Positions 1-6,924 are shown, numbered from the stretch's first letter. The stretch is DNA of 10,416 nucleotides from Flavobacterium sp. (GCA_004296145.1 SEBM01000095.1:1-10416), one strand, 5' to 3'. The notes: a model not told the origin generated them from the letters alone. Program-made: numbers and translations.

Positions 1-60
1 TTTATATTCACAAATAAATTCTAAAAAAATCCAATCATGTTTTTAGATTTGTGAAAAAAA

Positions 61-101
61 AAACTTCTCAGTTTCATTGAAACTGAGAAGTTTTTTTTTT
101 C
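61..101 (-). terminator. Strong rho-independent terminator, probably bidirectional
   Basis: A perfect 15-base-pair stem (61-75 pairs with 79-93) with a three-base loop is flanked by an A-run on the left and a T-run on the right, so it can end transcription in both directions. On the minus strand it lies about 20 bases after the stop codon of the four-helix-bundle gene at 122-580 and is its natural terminator. It could also stop a plus-strand transcript entering from the left. Confidence 0.9.
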
Positions 102-121
102 AATCAAAAGATCTAAAAAAG

Positions 122-580
122 TTAAATCGATTTTTTCAATTTAATTTTTGCTAAAGTTGTTTCAATTGCATTTAATTGTTTTGAAACAATAGAAACCTGA
201 CTTTGTTCAAGTTCATTTTTTTCTAACGCCATTTTGTATTTTTCAATTGCAGCTTCTTCTCCGGTAATACAAGCATTGATTATTGCTTCAGTATCACCAC
301 TAGTGAAAGATGATTTAATATCAATCCATGCACGGTGTAACGCTCCTAATGGTCCACCGCCTGCAGTATCGGTTGATTTTCCAAGTTTGTTGATTTCGTC
401 TTGTAATTCTACTATGAATAAAGCACGTTGGCGTGCGTATTCCAGAAAGTCAGTTTTAATCAATTGGTTTTCTACATGTTCTGCAGCATTTGTATATCCT
501 AGTTTTCCGTCTTCAAGAATTGAAATTAATCCTTCTAATGTACTTACTGCTTCTTTTGTGGTTTCATCTGTGTGTATCAT
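122..580 (-). CDS. PA2169/DUF2383 family four-helix-bundle protein
   Basis: A 152-residue soluble protein made almost entirely of predicted helices (roughly residues 6-24, 29-66, 78-122 and 125-149), with no signal peptide or membrane segment. The N-terminal pattern of a short helix followed by a G-Y-x-x-A-A-E turn (28-34), the helix bearing Y49-A-R, the Gly/Pro linker G74-G-G-P-L-G-A and the R83-A-W-x-x-I-K segment, and the late G107-E-E helix match the ferritin-like DUF2383 (PA2169) family as I know it. The biochemical role of that family is not established; members are often stress-associated, and the Glu/His pattern recalls ferritin-like bundles without proving metal binding. It is a monocistronic minus-strand gene with a strong terminator just downstream. 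ATG at 580 is the first good start; a CAACTTTG sequence at 612-619 (minus) is one base from the Bacteroidetes -7 box but lacks a clear -33 element. Confidence 0.85.
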   Translation of the reverse strand: MIHTDETTKEAVSTLEGLISILEDGKLGYTNAAEHVENQLIKTDFLEYARQRALFIVELQDEINKLGKSTDTAGGGPLGALHRAWIDIKSSFTSGDTEAIINACITGEEAAIEKYKMALEKNELEQSQVSIVSKQLNAIETTLAKIKLKKSI

Positions 581-767
581 GACTATAATTTTTATTAATT
601 AATGTATAATACAAAGTTGGGATTTTATAAAGCGTTATGTCTTACAGAATTACGGCAGTTGTTTATAATATTGTAGAATGGGAATTTTGAAAGATAAAAG
701 TTCCTGCAGATTTTAATTGATCAAAAGCAGATTCCTTTTGGAAAAGATTTTTTTTTGTTTATCGTTT

Positions 768-855
768 GCGTGAGGGATAGCAGTGGAAAGCCCACAGCCT
801 GACGAAGGAAGTGCGAGGACTTGTAACGGATAGCCCGGCCCGGAGGGACACGCCC
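768..855 (+). ncRNA. Structured Flavobacteriia intergenic element, possibly Flavo-1-type RNA
   Basis: A compact GC-rich block stands out from AT-rich surroundings. GCGTG (768-772) pairs with CACGC (849-853) to close it. Inside, GTGG/CCAC (783-786/792-795), AAGT/ACTT (809-812/819-822) and CCC/GGG (834-836/845-847) can form small hairpins, and the heptamer GGATAGC occurs twice (775-781 and 828-834). The pattern GCGTGAGGGATAGC...GGATAGCCCG...CACGCCC is one I recall from many intergenic copies in Flavobacteriia genomes, and it may correspond to the Rfam Flavo-1 motif; that name is from memory and unverified. Strand is inferred from the orientation in which I remember the motif. No clear promoter precedes it. 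It may instead be a dispersed DNA repeat of REP type. It lies tail to tail with the aminotransferase terminator. Confidence 0.5.
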
Positions 856-857
856 AT

Positions 858-888
858 AAAAAAAGCCTCAAGAATTTCCTGAGGCTTT
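858..888 (-). terminator. Terminator of the aminotransferase gene
   Basis: A perfect nine-base stem AAAGCCTCA/TGAGGCTTT (862-870 with 880-888) is followed on the minus strand by a run of seven T (complement of 858-864). It lies about 20 bases beyond the aminotransferase stop codon. On the plus strand the T-run is only three bases, so it should work mainly for the minus-strand gene. Confidence 0.9.
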
Positions 889-908
889 GTATATAATTTT
901 GAATCTGA

Positions 909-2099
909 TTAAGCTGTTAAAGCTTCTTTGATTCTGCGTAATGCTTCTTTTAGAATATCGTTGCTTGTCGCGTAAGAGAAACGGATACAATTTGGATTCC
1001 CAAAAGCATCTCCCGTTACTGTTGCAACATTTGCTTCTGCTAAAAGATACATCGAAACGTCGTTTGCATCTTTAATTTCAGTTCCTCTTAAAGTTTTTCC
1101 GAAGAAAGAAGAAACGTCTGGGAATACGTAAAATGCTCCTTCCGGAACGTTGATTTTTACGCCAGGGATTTCTTTTAATAAACCTACAACTAAATCTCTA
1201 CGACCGTGGAAAGCCTGAACCATTTCGTTCAATACGCTTGGATCTGCATCTACAGCTGTAATTGTAGCTCTTTGTGCCACAGAATTTGCACCAGAAGTTA
1301 CTTGTCCCTGAATTTTTGTACAGGCTTTTGCGATAAATTCCGGAGCTCCGATGTAACCAATTCTATACCCTGTCATGGCGAATGCTTTTGCAACTCCGTT
1401 TACAGTGATTGTTCTTTCTAACATTCCCGGAATTGAACCGATGCTGCAGAAAGTTCCTGAGAAATTGATGTGCTCATAAATTTCGTCAGCTACTACATAT
1501 ATATTTGGATGTTTTTCTAACACTTTTGCCAAAGCTGTCAATTCTTCTCTGCTGTAAACAGATCCCGAAGGATTACATGGAGAAGAGAACCACATCATTT
1601 TTGTTTTTGGTGTGATGGCAGCTTCTAATTGTTCTGGTGTAATTTTGAAATCTGTTTCTACAGAAGTTGGTACTTCAACTGGAACTCCGCCAGAAAGTTT
1701 AACGATTTCGAAATAAGAAACCCAGTATGGTGCCGGTAAAATAACCTCGTCACCATCGTTTAGCATTACTTGTGCAATATTGTATAATGATTGTTTTGCT
1801 CCTGTAGAAACTACGATTTGAGTTGGTTTGTACTCTAATCCGTTGTCTCTTTTGAATTTTCTGCAGATTGCTTCTTTTAAATCCTGATATCCATCAACCG
1901 GAGAATATGTACTGTAATTATCGTCGATTGCTTTTTTAGCGGCTTCTTTAATAAAATCAGGAGTGTTAAAGTCAGGCTCACCTAAACTTAAACTGATAAT
2001 GTCTTTTCCTTGTGCTTTTAATTCACGTGCCAAAGCAGCCATTGCTAATGTTTGCGATGTCGCAAGATTGTTGATTCTGTCCGAAAGAATATGATTCAT
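909..2099 (-). CDS. PLP-dependent aspartate-type aminotransferase (class I/II)
   Basis: A full-length 396-residue fold-type I aminotransferase, cytosolic, expected to interconvert aspartate + 2-oxoglutarate and oxaloacetate + glutamate. Visible landmarks: S-L-G-E-P-D-F-N-T-P (38-47), the cofactor phosphate segment S98-T-G-A-K-Q, aromatic Y125-W126, N176 in S-S-P-C-N-P-S-G, D205 and Y208 in V-A-D-E-I-Y, the Schiff-base lysine K238 in N-G-V-A-K-A-F-A-M-T-G-Y-R, phosphate-binding R246 and substrate-carboxylate-binding R373. All key residues are present. The lysine is preceded by Ala where many relatives have Ser (S-K), a mild variation. The closest functional class is the bacterial aspartate aminotransferase Ig type, but aromatic or prephenate substrates cannot be excluded from sequence. 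It follows the desaturase by 75 bases with no terminator between them, so co-transcription is possible; its own leader contains a hairpin (2118-2143). Confidence 0.95.
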   Translation of the reverse strand: MNHILSDRINNLATSQTLAMAALARELKAQGKDIISLSLGEPDFNTPDFIKEAAKKAIDDNYSTYSPVDGYQDLKEAICRKFKRDNGLEYKPTQIVVSTGAKQSLYNIAQVMLNDGDEVILPAPYWVSYFEIVKLSGGVPVEVPTSVETDFKITPEQLEAAITPKTKMMWFSSPCNPSGSVYSREELTALAKVLEKHPNIYVVADEIYEHINFSGTFCSIGSIPGMLERTITVNGVAKAFAMTGYRIGYIGAPEFIAKACTKIQGQVTSGANSVAQRATITAVDADPSVLNEMVQAFHGRRDLVVGLLKEIPGVKINVPEGAFYVFPDVSSFFGKTLRGTEIKDANDVSMYLLAEANVATVTGDAFGNPNCIRFSYATSNDILKEALRRIKEALTA

Positions 2100-2117
2100 T
2101 ATAAAAATTTTGAATGT

Positions 2118-2143
2118 CCTTAAATTTGCTGTGTTGTTTAAGG
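2118..2143 (-). other. Hairpin in the aminotransferase leader
   Basis: CCTTAAA (2118-2124) and TTTAAGG (2137-2143) form a perfect seven-base stem with a 12-base loop, ending about 18 bases before the aminotransferase ATG. There is no T-run after it, so it is not a standard terminator. In a desaturase-aminotransferase transcript it would lie just upstream of the ribosome entry region and could act as a processing or translation-control structure; this is inference. Confidence 0.4.
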
Positions 2144-2174
2144 AAGGTTAATTATTAATAGATTTTTTTTTAGT

Positions 2175-3272
2175 TTAAACAGATAATTCAGGTTTCATTC
2201 CAAGATCACGCAAATGTTTGAAGTGAGCGACAATCGCACTTCCCATTGTTTTGTATTCATAATACGGTAAGTTGCACTCCTTTGCAGTTTCTTTTACGAT
2301 TTTTGCAATTTTACCATAGTGAATGTGACTGATATTTGGAAAAATATGATGTTCGATTTGGTGGTTTAATCCTCCGGTATACCAGTTTACAATTGCATTT
2401 CTTGGTGCAAAATTGGTTGTAGTAAACAATTGGTGAATAGCCCAGGTATTATCCATTTCGCCTAATTCGTTTGGAGAAGGATTTGTAGTTTCTTCTACAA
2501 CGTGTGCTAACTGAAACACAACACTCAAAATTAATCCGGCAGTATAATGCATTACAAAAAAACCAAGAAGGACTTTCCACCAGGTAATTCCGATTACCAA
2601 TGGTAAAACAATCCAGATTGATACATATATAACTTTAGTAATTATTAATGTTGTCCAAAGAATTTTTGGGTTTTTTGGTTCTCCATAAGATAATTTTCTT
2701 TTCAGATAATTACGCATCTGTTTGAAATCGGTAGTTATCGCCCAGTTAAAAGTCAATAAACCATATAAGAAAACAGAATAATAATGCTGAAAACGGTGAA
2801 AACTATGCCACTCGGCATGTTTTGTAAAACGAATAATTCTTCCTGCATCAAGATCTTCGTCATGACCGGGAATATTAGTATAAGTATGGTGTAAAACATT
2901 ATGTTGTACCTGCCAGTTATAAACGTTTCCTGCCAGAACATAAATGGTTCCTCCCATAAATTTATTAATCCAGTTTTTGTTCGAATATGATCCGTGATTT
3001 CCGTCGTGCATTACGTTCATACCAACACCTGCCATTCCGATACCAATCACTATCGATAAAAGTAACATAAGCCAAAACGGCATCTCAATTGTAAGAATTA
3101 AAAAGTAAGGTGTTAAGAAAACAGCAAAAAGGATTACAGCTTTTAAATGCAGTTTCCAGTTTCCGGTTTTCTGAATGTTATTCTCTTTAAAGTAATTGTT
3201 TACCCGTGAGTTAAGTGTTCTGAAAAACTTCAGATTGTCTTGCCTTGCAAATGTAGGTGCGGTGTTATTCAT
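2175..3272 (-). CDS. Membrane fatty acid desaturase (acyl-lipid/acyl-CoA type)
   Basis: A 365-residue inner-membrane di-iron desaturase. The three histidine boxes are intact: H89-D-G-N-H93, H124-N-V-L-H128-H129 and Q305-I-E-H308-H309, with an additional H257 in the Q-L-A-H-V-V-E segment. Hydrophobic spans at about 43-62, 67-88, 106-118 (short), 163-180, 204-226 and 230-254 give the usual topology with the boxes facing the cytoplasm. Replacement of the first His of box three by Gln (Q-I-E-H-H) is typical of front-end type desaturases and their bacterial DesA-like relatives; unlike eukaryotic front-end enzymes there is no cytochrome b5 domain, so electrons must come from a separate ferredoxin or flavoprotein. 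Regioselectivity cannot be read from sequence. A well-matched Bacteroidetes promoter lies just upstream, diverging from rsmG. The likely role is membrane lipid unsaturation, for example in response to cold. Confidence 0.93.
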   Translation of the reverse strand: MNNTAPTFARQDNLKFFRTLNSRVNNYFKENNIQKTGNWKLHLKAVILFAVFLTPYFLILTIEMPFWLMLLLSIVIGIGMAGVGMNVMHDGNHGSYSNKNWINKFMGGTIYVLAGNVYNWQVQHNVLHHTYTNIPGHDEDLDAGRIIRFTKHAEWHSFHRFQHYYSVFLYGLLTFNWAITTDFKQMRNYLKRKLSYGEPKNPKILWTTLIITKVIYVSIWIVLPLVIGITWWKVLLGFFVMHYTAGLILSVVFQLAHVVEETTNPSPNELGEMDNTWAIHQLFTTTNFAPRNAIVNWYTGGLNHQIEHHIFPNISHIHYGKIAKIVKETAKECNLPYYEYKTMGSAIVAHFKHLRDLGMKPELSV

Positions 3273-3291
3273 AATTATTTTAAATAGTTTT

Positions 3292-3325
3292 CAAAGGTAA
3301 TTATTATAAATTTTCAATTTGCAAA
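3292..3325 (-). promoter_or_regulatory. Bacteroidetes-type promoter of the desaturase gene
   Basis: On the minus strand TTTG (complement of 3322-3325) is followed after 22 bases by TACCTTTG (complement of 3292-3299), an exact match to the Bacteroidetes -7 consensus TAnnTTTG with an acceptable -33 spacing. It sits 19 bases before the desaturase ATG, implying a very short leader. Confidence 0.65.
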
Positions 3326-3355
3326 ATTGAGTTAAATATTTCAATCGTAAAGTAT

Positions 3356-3363
3356 TACTTTTG
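3356..3363 (+). promoter_or_regulatory. Probable -7 box of the rsmG promoter
   Basis: TACTTTTG matches TAnnTTTG exactly and ends 16 bases before the rsmG ATG. The nearest TTG (3327-3329) is 26 bases upstream, longer than the usual 17-23, so the -33 element is weak or different. The desaturase promoter overlaps this intergenic space on the other strand. Confidence 0.5.
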
Positions 3364-3379
3364 TTAAAAAAATAGAGCA

Positions 3380-4009
3380 ATGGATGAGATTCTGAAATAT
3401 TTTCCTGATTTGACTGACATTCAAATCGAACAATTTCAAAAATTAGATTTTTTATACCACGATTGGAATGAAAAAATCAACGTTATTTCGAGAAAAGATA
3501 TTGATGCCTTATATACAAAACACGTTTTGCACTCTTTAGGAATTGCAAAAATCATGAAGTTTGAACCCGGAACAACAGTTTTGGATGTTGGAACTGGCGG
3601 TGGATTTCCCGGAATCCCGTTAGCAATTCTTTTTCCTGAGACCCGTTTTTACTTGATTGATGTTATTGCAAAAAAAATAAAAGTGGTTCAGGGCGTTGTT
3701 GATGCATTAGAATTAAAAAACGTAAAAGCAGAACAATTACGTGCCGAAAATGCAAAAGGTGATTTTGATTTTATAGTAAGCCGTGCCGTGACCAATATGC
3801 CTGATTTTGTATCGTGGATTAAAGATAAAATCAAGAAACAAAACAAGCATACTTTAAAAAACGGAATTCTTTATCTTAAAGGTGGCGATTTAACTGAGGA
3901 ATTGCAAGATTTTCCAAAAGCAACATTATATGATTTGTCGACAATTTTTGAAGATGAATTTTTTGAAACTAAAAAAGTAGTGCATTTGCCTTTGAAGTTT
4001 AAAGCTTAA
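3380..4009 (+). CDS. rsmG: 16S rRNA (guanine527-N7)-methyltransferase RsmG
   Basis: A 209-residue cytosolic Rossmann-fold methyltransferase that uses S-adenosylmethionine to modify G527 in the 530 loop of 16S rRNA; loss of the family enzyme gives low-level streptomycin resistance in other bacteria. Family signatures: W29-N-E-K-I-N-V-I-S with N34-x-I-S, H48 and H51-S-L, the SAM-binding motif V67-L-D-V-G-T-G-G-G-F-P-G-I-P, acidic D94 after beta strand 2 (Y-L-I-D), S134-R-A-V and the late Y165-L-K-G-G strand. Length is that of the family. It is the only plus-strand gene in the Flavobacterium part, a single-gene unit with its own -7 box and a strong terminator immediately after the stop codon. 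The common Bacteroidetes arrangement of rsmG next to a desaturase and an aminotransferase is consistent with conserved order, but I infer no functional link. Confidence 0.97.
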   Translation: MDEILKYFPDLTDIQIEQFQKLDFLYHDWNEKINVISRKDIDALYTKHVLHSLGIAKIMKFEPGTTVLDVGTGGGFPGIPLAILFPETRFYLIDVIAKKIKVVQGVVDALELKNVKAEQLRAENAKGDFDFIVSRAVTNMPDFVSWIKDKIKKQNKHTLKNGILYLKGGDLTEELQDFPKATLYDLSTIFEDEFFETKKVVHLPLKFKA

Positions 4010-4010
4010 A

Positions 4011-4051
4011 AAAAGAGCCCGAAGAGAATTTCTTTTCGGGCTCTTTTTTTT
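4011..4051 (+). terminator. rsmG terminator
   Basis: GAGCCCGAA (4015-4023) pairs perfectly with TTCGGGCTC (4035-4043) and is followed by eight T. It begins within a few bases of the rsmG stop. An A-run precedes it, so it may also work on the minus strand. Confidence 0.92.
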
Positions 4052-4067
4052 ATTCCGATTTTGAAAT

Positions 4068-4099
4068 AAAAAAACCACAAGCCCTACACTTGTGGTTTT
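4068..4099 (-). terminator. Terminator of the unrecognised gene at 4161-4892
   Basis: An 11-base perfect stem (4071-4081 with 4089-4099, seven-base loop) is followed on the minus strand by seven T (complement of 4068-4074). With the rsmG terminator it forms a back-to-back pair separating convergent genes. Confidence 0.85.
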
Positions 4100-4160
4100 A
4101 ACGGATGAATTTATTTAACCCCTTAAAAAAATAACCCGCGTTTATTGTTTTTTCTCATTG

Positions 4161-4892
4161 TTATGCATTTGCAAATTTTTTCGTTTCATTGCAATATGGA
4201 TTACAAGTAAAATCGATATTCGAAATGAATTCTTTTAAAGCAAAGCTTGATGACCTGACATTGTAATCAAAATCTGTTGTAAAGAAAAATTCACGGCAAA
4301 TTTTGGGTTCAGCAAATGCATCATATATTGTTTCTTCTGAATAATCAATTTGTATATTTTGATTAGGAAATTGCTCTTCCAGCTTATAGATCGTATTTTC
4401 AAACCATTTGTCAAAAATTTTTCTCTTTGGTGTTATATGTCTTATCAGTAATACTAAGCCAACCAGTTCACTTTGTAGCAATGGTGATCCTTTTTTGTAT
4501 AATAAATCAATCATCCTTACATTCATAAGCGCTACCCATATAGGACCATTTATAAAACCAGTTGCAGGCGCGTCCAGTTCAGTGTCAAAAACTAAAGGAT
4601 ATGTATTTTCCGGATTTTCGATGGAAAGCCAAAGAGCTTCAACACGATGCTTAATATCTTCAGAAATAATTGAATATCCTTTGAAGCGCCAATAAACCCA
4701 TTCTAATAAAGAAGCTGTAAGTCCAATTGATGCTTTGTGACTAATTTTGTTTAATGTTTTATCAAGCTCATCATTTCCATCAATCGGATCTATAAGTTTT
4801 TCCATTTTTTTAGCAGTCCATTTAAAATCAATTTTATGTCCTAAGCTATTGGATTGAACAATTATTTCCGGTGTTCTTTTTAAGTTTTTCAT
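4161..4892 (-). CDS. Hypothetical protein, unrecognised family
   Basis: A 243-residue protein that I do not recognise. It is soluble, without signal peptide or clear membrane helix, and mixed-charge. The N-terminal 50 residues are Lys-rich; the middle is helical and tryptophan-containing (A60-S-L-L-E-W-V-Y-W-R-F, then a G-P-I-W-V-A-L-M segment around 116-123, then a Leu/Val-rich helix around 138-150). The tail ends with two Cys around an N231-P-Y turn (C230 and C234). An Asn-Pro-aromatic C-terminus and this size occur in several small cytoplasmic Bacteroidetes proteins, including some polymorphic-toxin immunity proteins, but no toxin gene is adjacent and I do not assign that role. It has a plausible own promoter (4915-4945) and terminator (4068-4099), and codon use looks like its neighbours, so it is probably an expressed resident gene and not a recent import. 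Confidence 0.82.
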   Translation of the reverse strand: MKNLKRTPEIIVQSNSLGHKIDFKWTAKKMEKLIDPIDGNDELDKTLNKISHKASIGLTASLLEWVYWRFKGYSIISEDIKHRVEALWLSIENPENTYPLVFDTELDAPATGFINGPIWVALMNVRMIDLLYKKGSPLLQSELVGLVLLIRHITPKRKIFDKWFENTIYKLEEQFPNQNIQIDYSEETIYDAFAEPKICREFFFTTDFDYNVRSSSFALKEFISNIDFTCNPYCNETKKFANA

Positions 4893-5158
4893 TGTATTTA
4901 GTATATTAATCAGGCAAACTTTTATTGTTTAATTGCGTTGGCAAATTTATAGGTATGCATAACTTCAGATATACTACAATAAGTTTTTAAAATAACAGAA
5001 TAAGTTTTTTGATACACGTATGTGTTTGAAATTCAATAAAATAAGAAAATTACTACAATTTTTAATTTTAAGTATTTTGTATGAGTAAAACAGTTGTAAA
5101 TCATGATTTTAACTACAGAATTTTTTTTGGTAAATTGTCTGACTTTGAAATATTATAC
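4893..5158. other. AT-rich intergenic spacer
   Basis: Between the unrecognised gene and the pruA terminator lie about 265 very AT-rich bases (over 320 to the pruA stop). Apart from the promoter at 4915-4945 I see only a small imperfect palindrome around 5014-5025 (ACAC...GTGT). No ORF with coding character, no RNA gene and no repeat was found. Confidence 0.6.
4915..4945 (-). promoter_or_regulatory. Candidate Bacteroidetes promoter for the gene at 4161-4892
   Basis: On the minus strand TTTG (complement of 4942-4945), a 19-base spacer, then AAAGTTTG (complement of 4915-4922), one base from TAnnTTTG. The start codon follows after 22 bases. Confidence 0.5.
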
Positions 5159-5194
5159 AAAAAAAAGCCGGATCTAAATTTTAGATCCGGCTTT
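5159..5194 (-). terminator. pruA terminator
   Basis: A near-continuous palindrome with a 12-base stem (GCCGGATCTAAA at 5167-5178 with its complement at 5180-5191) is followed on the minus strand by eight T (complement of 5159-5166). It lies about 20 bases after the pruA stop codon. Confidence 0.92.
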
Positions 5195-5215
5195 ACTATT
5201 TTTTAGAATAATTAA

Positions 5216-6841
5216 TTATCCTAAAAATGGATATCTGTAATCTTCTGGAGTTACAAATGTTTCTTTGATAGTTCTAGGAGAAGCCCAACGCAATAAGTTT
5301 AATGCAGAACCAGCTTTATCATTTGTTCCTGAAGCTCTTGCTCCGCCAAATGGTTGCATTCCTACAACAGCTCCTGTTGGTTTATCATTAATATAGAAGT
5401 TACCTGCAGCGTTTTGCAATTTCGTAGTAGCTACTTCAATAGCATAACGATCCTGACTGAAAACTGCTCCTGTCAAAGCATACTCAGAAGTAGTATCTAC
5501 TAATTCTAAAGTTTCTTCCCATTTTGCATCTTCGTATACATATATAGTAATTACTGGTCCGAACAATTCGGTTTCCATTGTAGTATATTTAGGATTTGTA
5601 GTTACAATAACCGTTGGCTCAATAAAGTATCCAACAGATTTATCATAATTTCCTCCAACGATGATTTCAGCATCAGCATCTTTTTTAGCCTGATCAATAT
5701 AGCTTGCCAATTTATCAAAAGAACCTTCGTGGATAACTGCTGTAATAAAGTTACCGAAATCTTCCGGAGAACCCATTTTCATTGATTTTACATCAGCAAT
5801 TAATTGTTCTTTTACAGCTGGCCATAAACTTTGTGGAATATAAGCTCTTGATGCTGCAGAACATTTTTGTCCTTGAAATTCGAAAGCTCCACGAGTAATA
5901 CCTGTAACAACTTGTTTTACGTTTGCGCTTGGGTGTGCAATGATAAAATCTTTACCACCAGTTTCACCAACAATTCTTGGGTATGTTTTATAGTTATGAA
6001 TGTTTGCTCCGATTTTTGCCCAGATATCTTTAAATACGTGAGTTGAACCTGTAAAGTGAACACCCGCAAAATCGCGGCTTGCCAAAACAGTATCTGTAAT
6101 CATTAATGCATCACCAAAAACTACGTTGATAACGCCGTCAGGAACACCAGCTTCTTTAAAAACTTCTAAAATAATTTTTGTAGAAAATACCTGGCTGTCG
6201 CTTGGTTTCCAAACCACAACGTTCCCCATCATTGCAGCACTTGCAGGAAGATTGGCAGCGATAGCAGTAAAGTTAAAAGGAGTAATTGCGTAAACAAATC
6301 CTTCAAGAGGTCTGTACTCTAAACGGTTCCAAACTGTTGAATCAGATTTTGGCTGATCGTTGTAGATTTGAGTCATAAATTCTACGTTGTAACGTAAAAA
6401 GTCGATCAATTCACAAGAAGCATCAATTTCTGCCTGATGAATATTTTTAGATTGTCCGATCATTGTAGCTGCATTAATACGAGCTCTGTAAGGACCAGCG
6501 ATAAGTTCTGCTGCTTTTAAGAAAATAGCGGCACGTTGTTCCCATGCCATGTTTGCCCATGCTTTTCTTGATTCAAGTGCATTAGCAATTGCTTTTTCGA
6601 TATGTTGTTTTTCAGCTAAGTGATACTTCCCAACCACATGTTTGTGATCGTGTGGTGCTGTAATATTTCTAGTGTTTCCAGTTTTGATTTCTTCACTACC
6701 AATGTATAAAGGAACATCAATTTGAGAGTTCCACATTGTAGTATACGCCGCCTGAACAGCAGCTCTTTCTGGTGAGTTCGGTGCGTAACCTTTAACTGGC
6801 TCGTTTACCGCTTTTGGTACATGAAAGAATCCTTTTAGCAT
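5216..6841 (-). CDS. pruA: 1-pyrroline-5-carboxylate dehydrogenase PruA
   Basis: A 541-residue aldehyde dehydrogenase of the eukaryote-like P5C dehydrogenase (ALDH4A1) type. It oxidises glutamate semialdehyde/P5C to glutamate with NAD+, the second step of proline breakdown. Numbering from the chosen start: oxyanion N190 in T-P-F-N-F-T, cofactor K212 in W-K-P-S-D-S, F-T-G-S-T at 263-267, general base E293 in V-G-E-T-G-G-K-D, catalytic C327 in G-Q-K-C-S-A-A-S-R, E425-L-F-G-P, and the substrate-anchoring G-G-A-R-A-S-G-T-N-D-K-A-G near 499-511. The frame is open to a TTG at 6868, but ATG at 6841 begins M-L-K-G-F-F-H-V-P, the usual start of Flavobacteriia PruA, so I place it there. It is not fused to proline dehydrogenase, whose gene is outside this window. 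Terminator at 5159-5194; apaG lies upstream on the same strand. Confidence 0.97.
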   Translation of the reverse strand: MLKGFFHVPKAVNEPVKGYAPNSPERAAVQAAYTTMWNSQIDVPLYIGSEEIKTGNTRNITAPHDHKHVVGKYHLAEKQHIEKAIANALESRKAWANMAWEQRAAIFLKAAELIAGPYRARINAATMIGQSKNIHQAEIDASCELIDFLRYNVEFMTQIYNDQPKSDSTVWNRLEYRPLEGFVYAITPFNFTAIAANLPASAAMMGNVVVWKPSDSQVFSTKIILEVFKEAGVPDGVINVVFGDALMITDTVLASRDFAGVHFTGSTHVFKDIWAKIGANIHNYKTYPRIVGETGGKDFIIAHPSANVKQVVTGITRGAFEFQGQKCSAASRAYIPQSLWPAVKEQLIADVKSMKMGSPEDFGNFITAVIHEGSFDKLASYIDQAKKDADAEIIVGGNYDKSVGYFIEPTVIVTTNPKYTTMETELFGPVITIYVYEDAKWEETLELVDTTSEYALTGAVFSQDRYAIEVATTKLQNAAGNFYINDKPTGAVVGMQPFGGARASGTNDKAGSALNLLRWASPRTIKETFVTPEDYRYPFLG

Positions 6842-6916
6842 GTTATTTAAAATTAGTGAATTAGACAAATTTGAGGGTCAGAAAATTTAATTTGTTACGA
6901 ATAATCTAACGCTGCA

Positions 6917-6924
6917 CAAAAGTA
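6917..6924 (-). promoter_or_regulatory. Probable -7 box of the pruA promoter
   Basis: TACTTTTG on the minus strand matches TAnnTTTG exactly. No TTG is found at the normal -33 distance. It would give a leader of about 70 bases before the ATG at 6841, and the TTG at 6868 would lie inside that leader. Confidence 0.4.

Larger units (their letters stand above)
581..908. other. Intergenic region holding an RNA-like element and a terminator
   Basis: This 328-base gap contains no convincing ORF. Bases 581-760 are AT-rich and probably hold the promoter of the minus-strand gene at 122-580. Bases 768-855 form an abruptly GC-rich structured block, and 858-888 is the aminotransferase terminator; both are listed separately. 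Confidence 0.7.

Noticed and set aside
234..602. 122-codon plus-strand ORF
   Set aside because: It is a shadow of the DUF2383 gene on the other strand, with no family resemblance or promoter.
4011..4099. Paired hairpins as a riboswitch or small RNA
   Set aside because: Each is a simple stem with a T-run oriented to end one of the two convergent genes; ordinary terminators explain both.
6842..6868. TTG start giving a 550-residue PruA
   Set aside because: The nine extra residues are not typical of the family, whose Flavobacteriia members begin M-L-K-G-F-F-H-V-P at the ATG ending at 6841; the extension lies in the leader after the -7 box.
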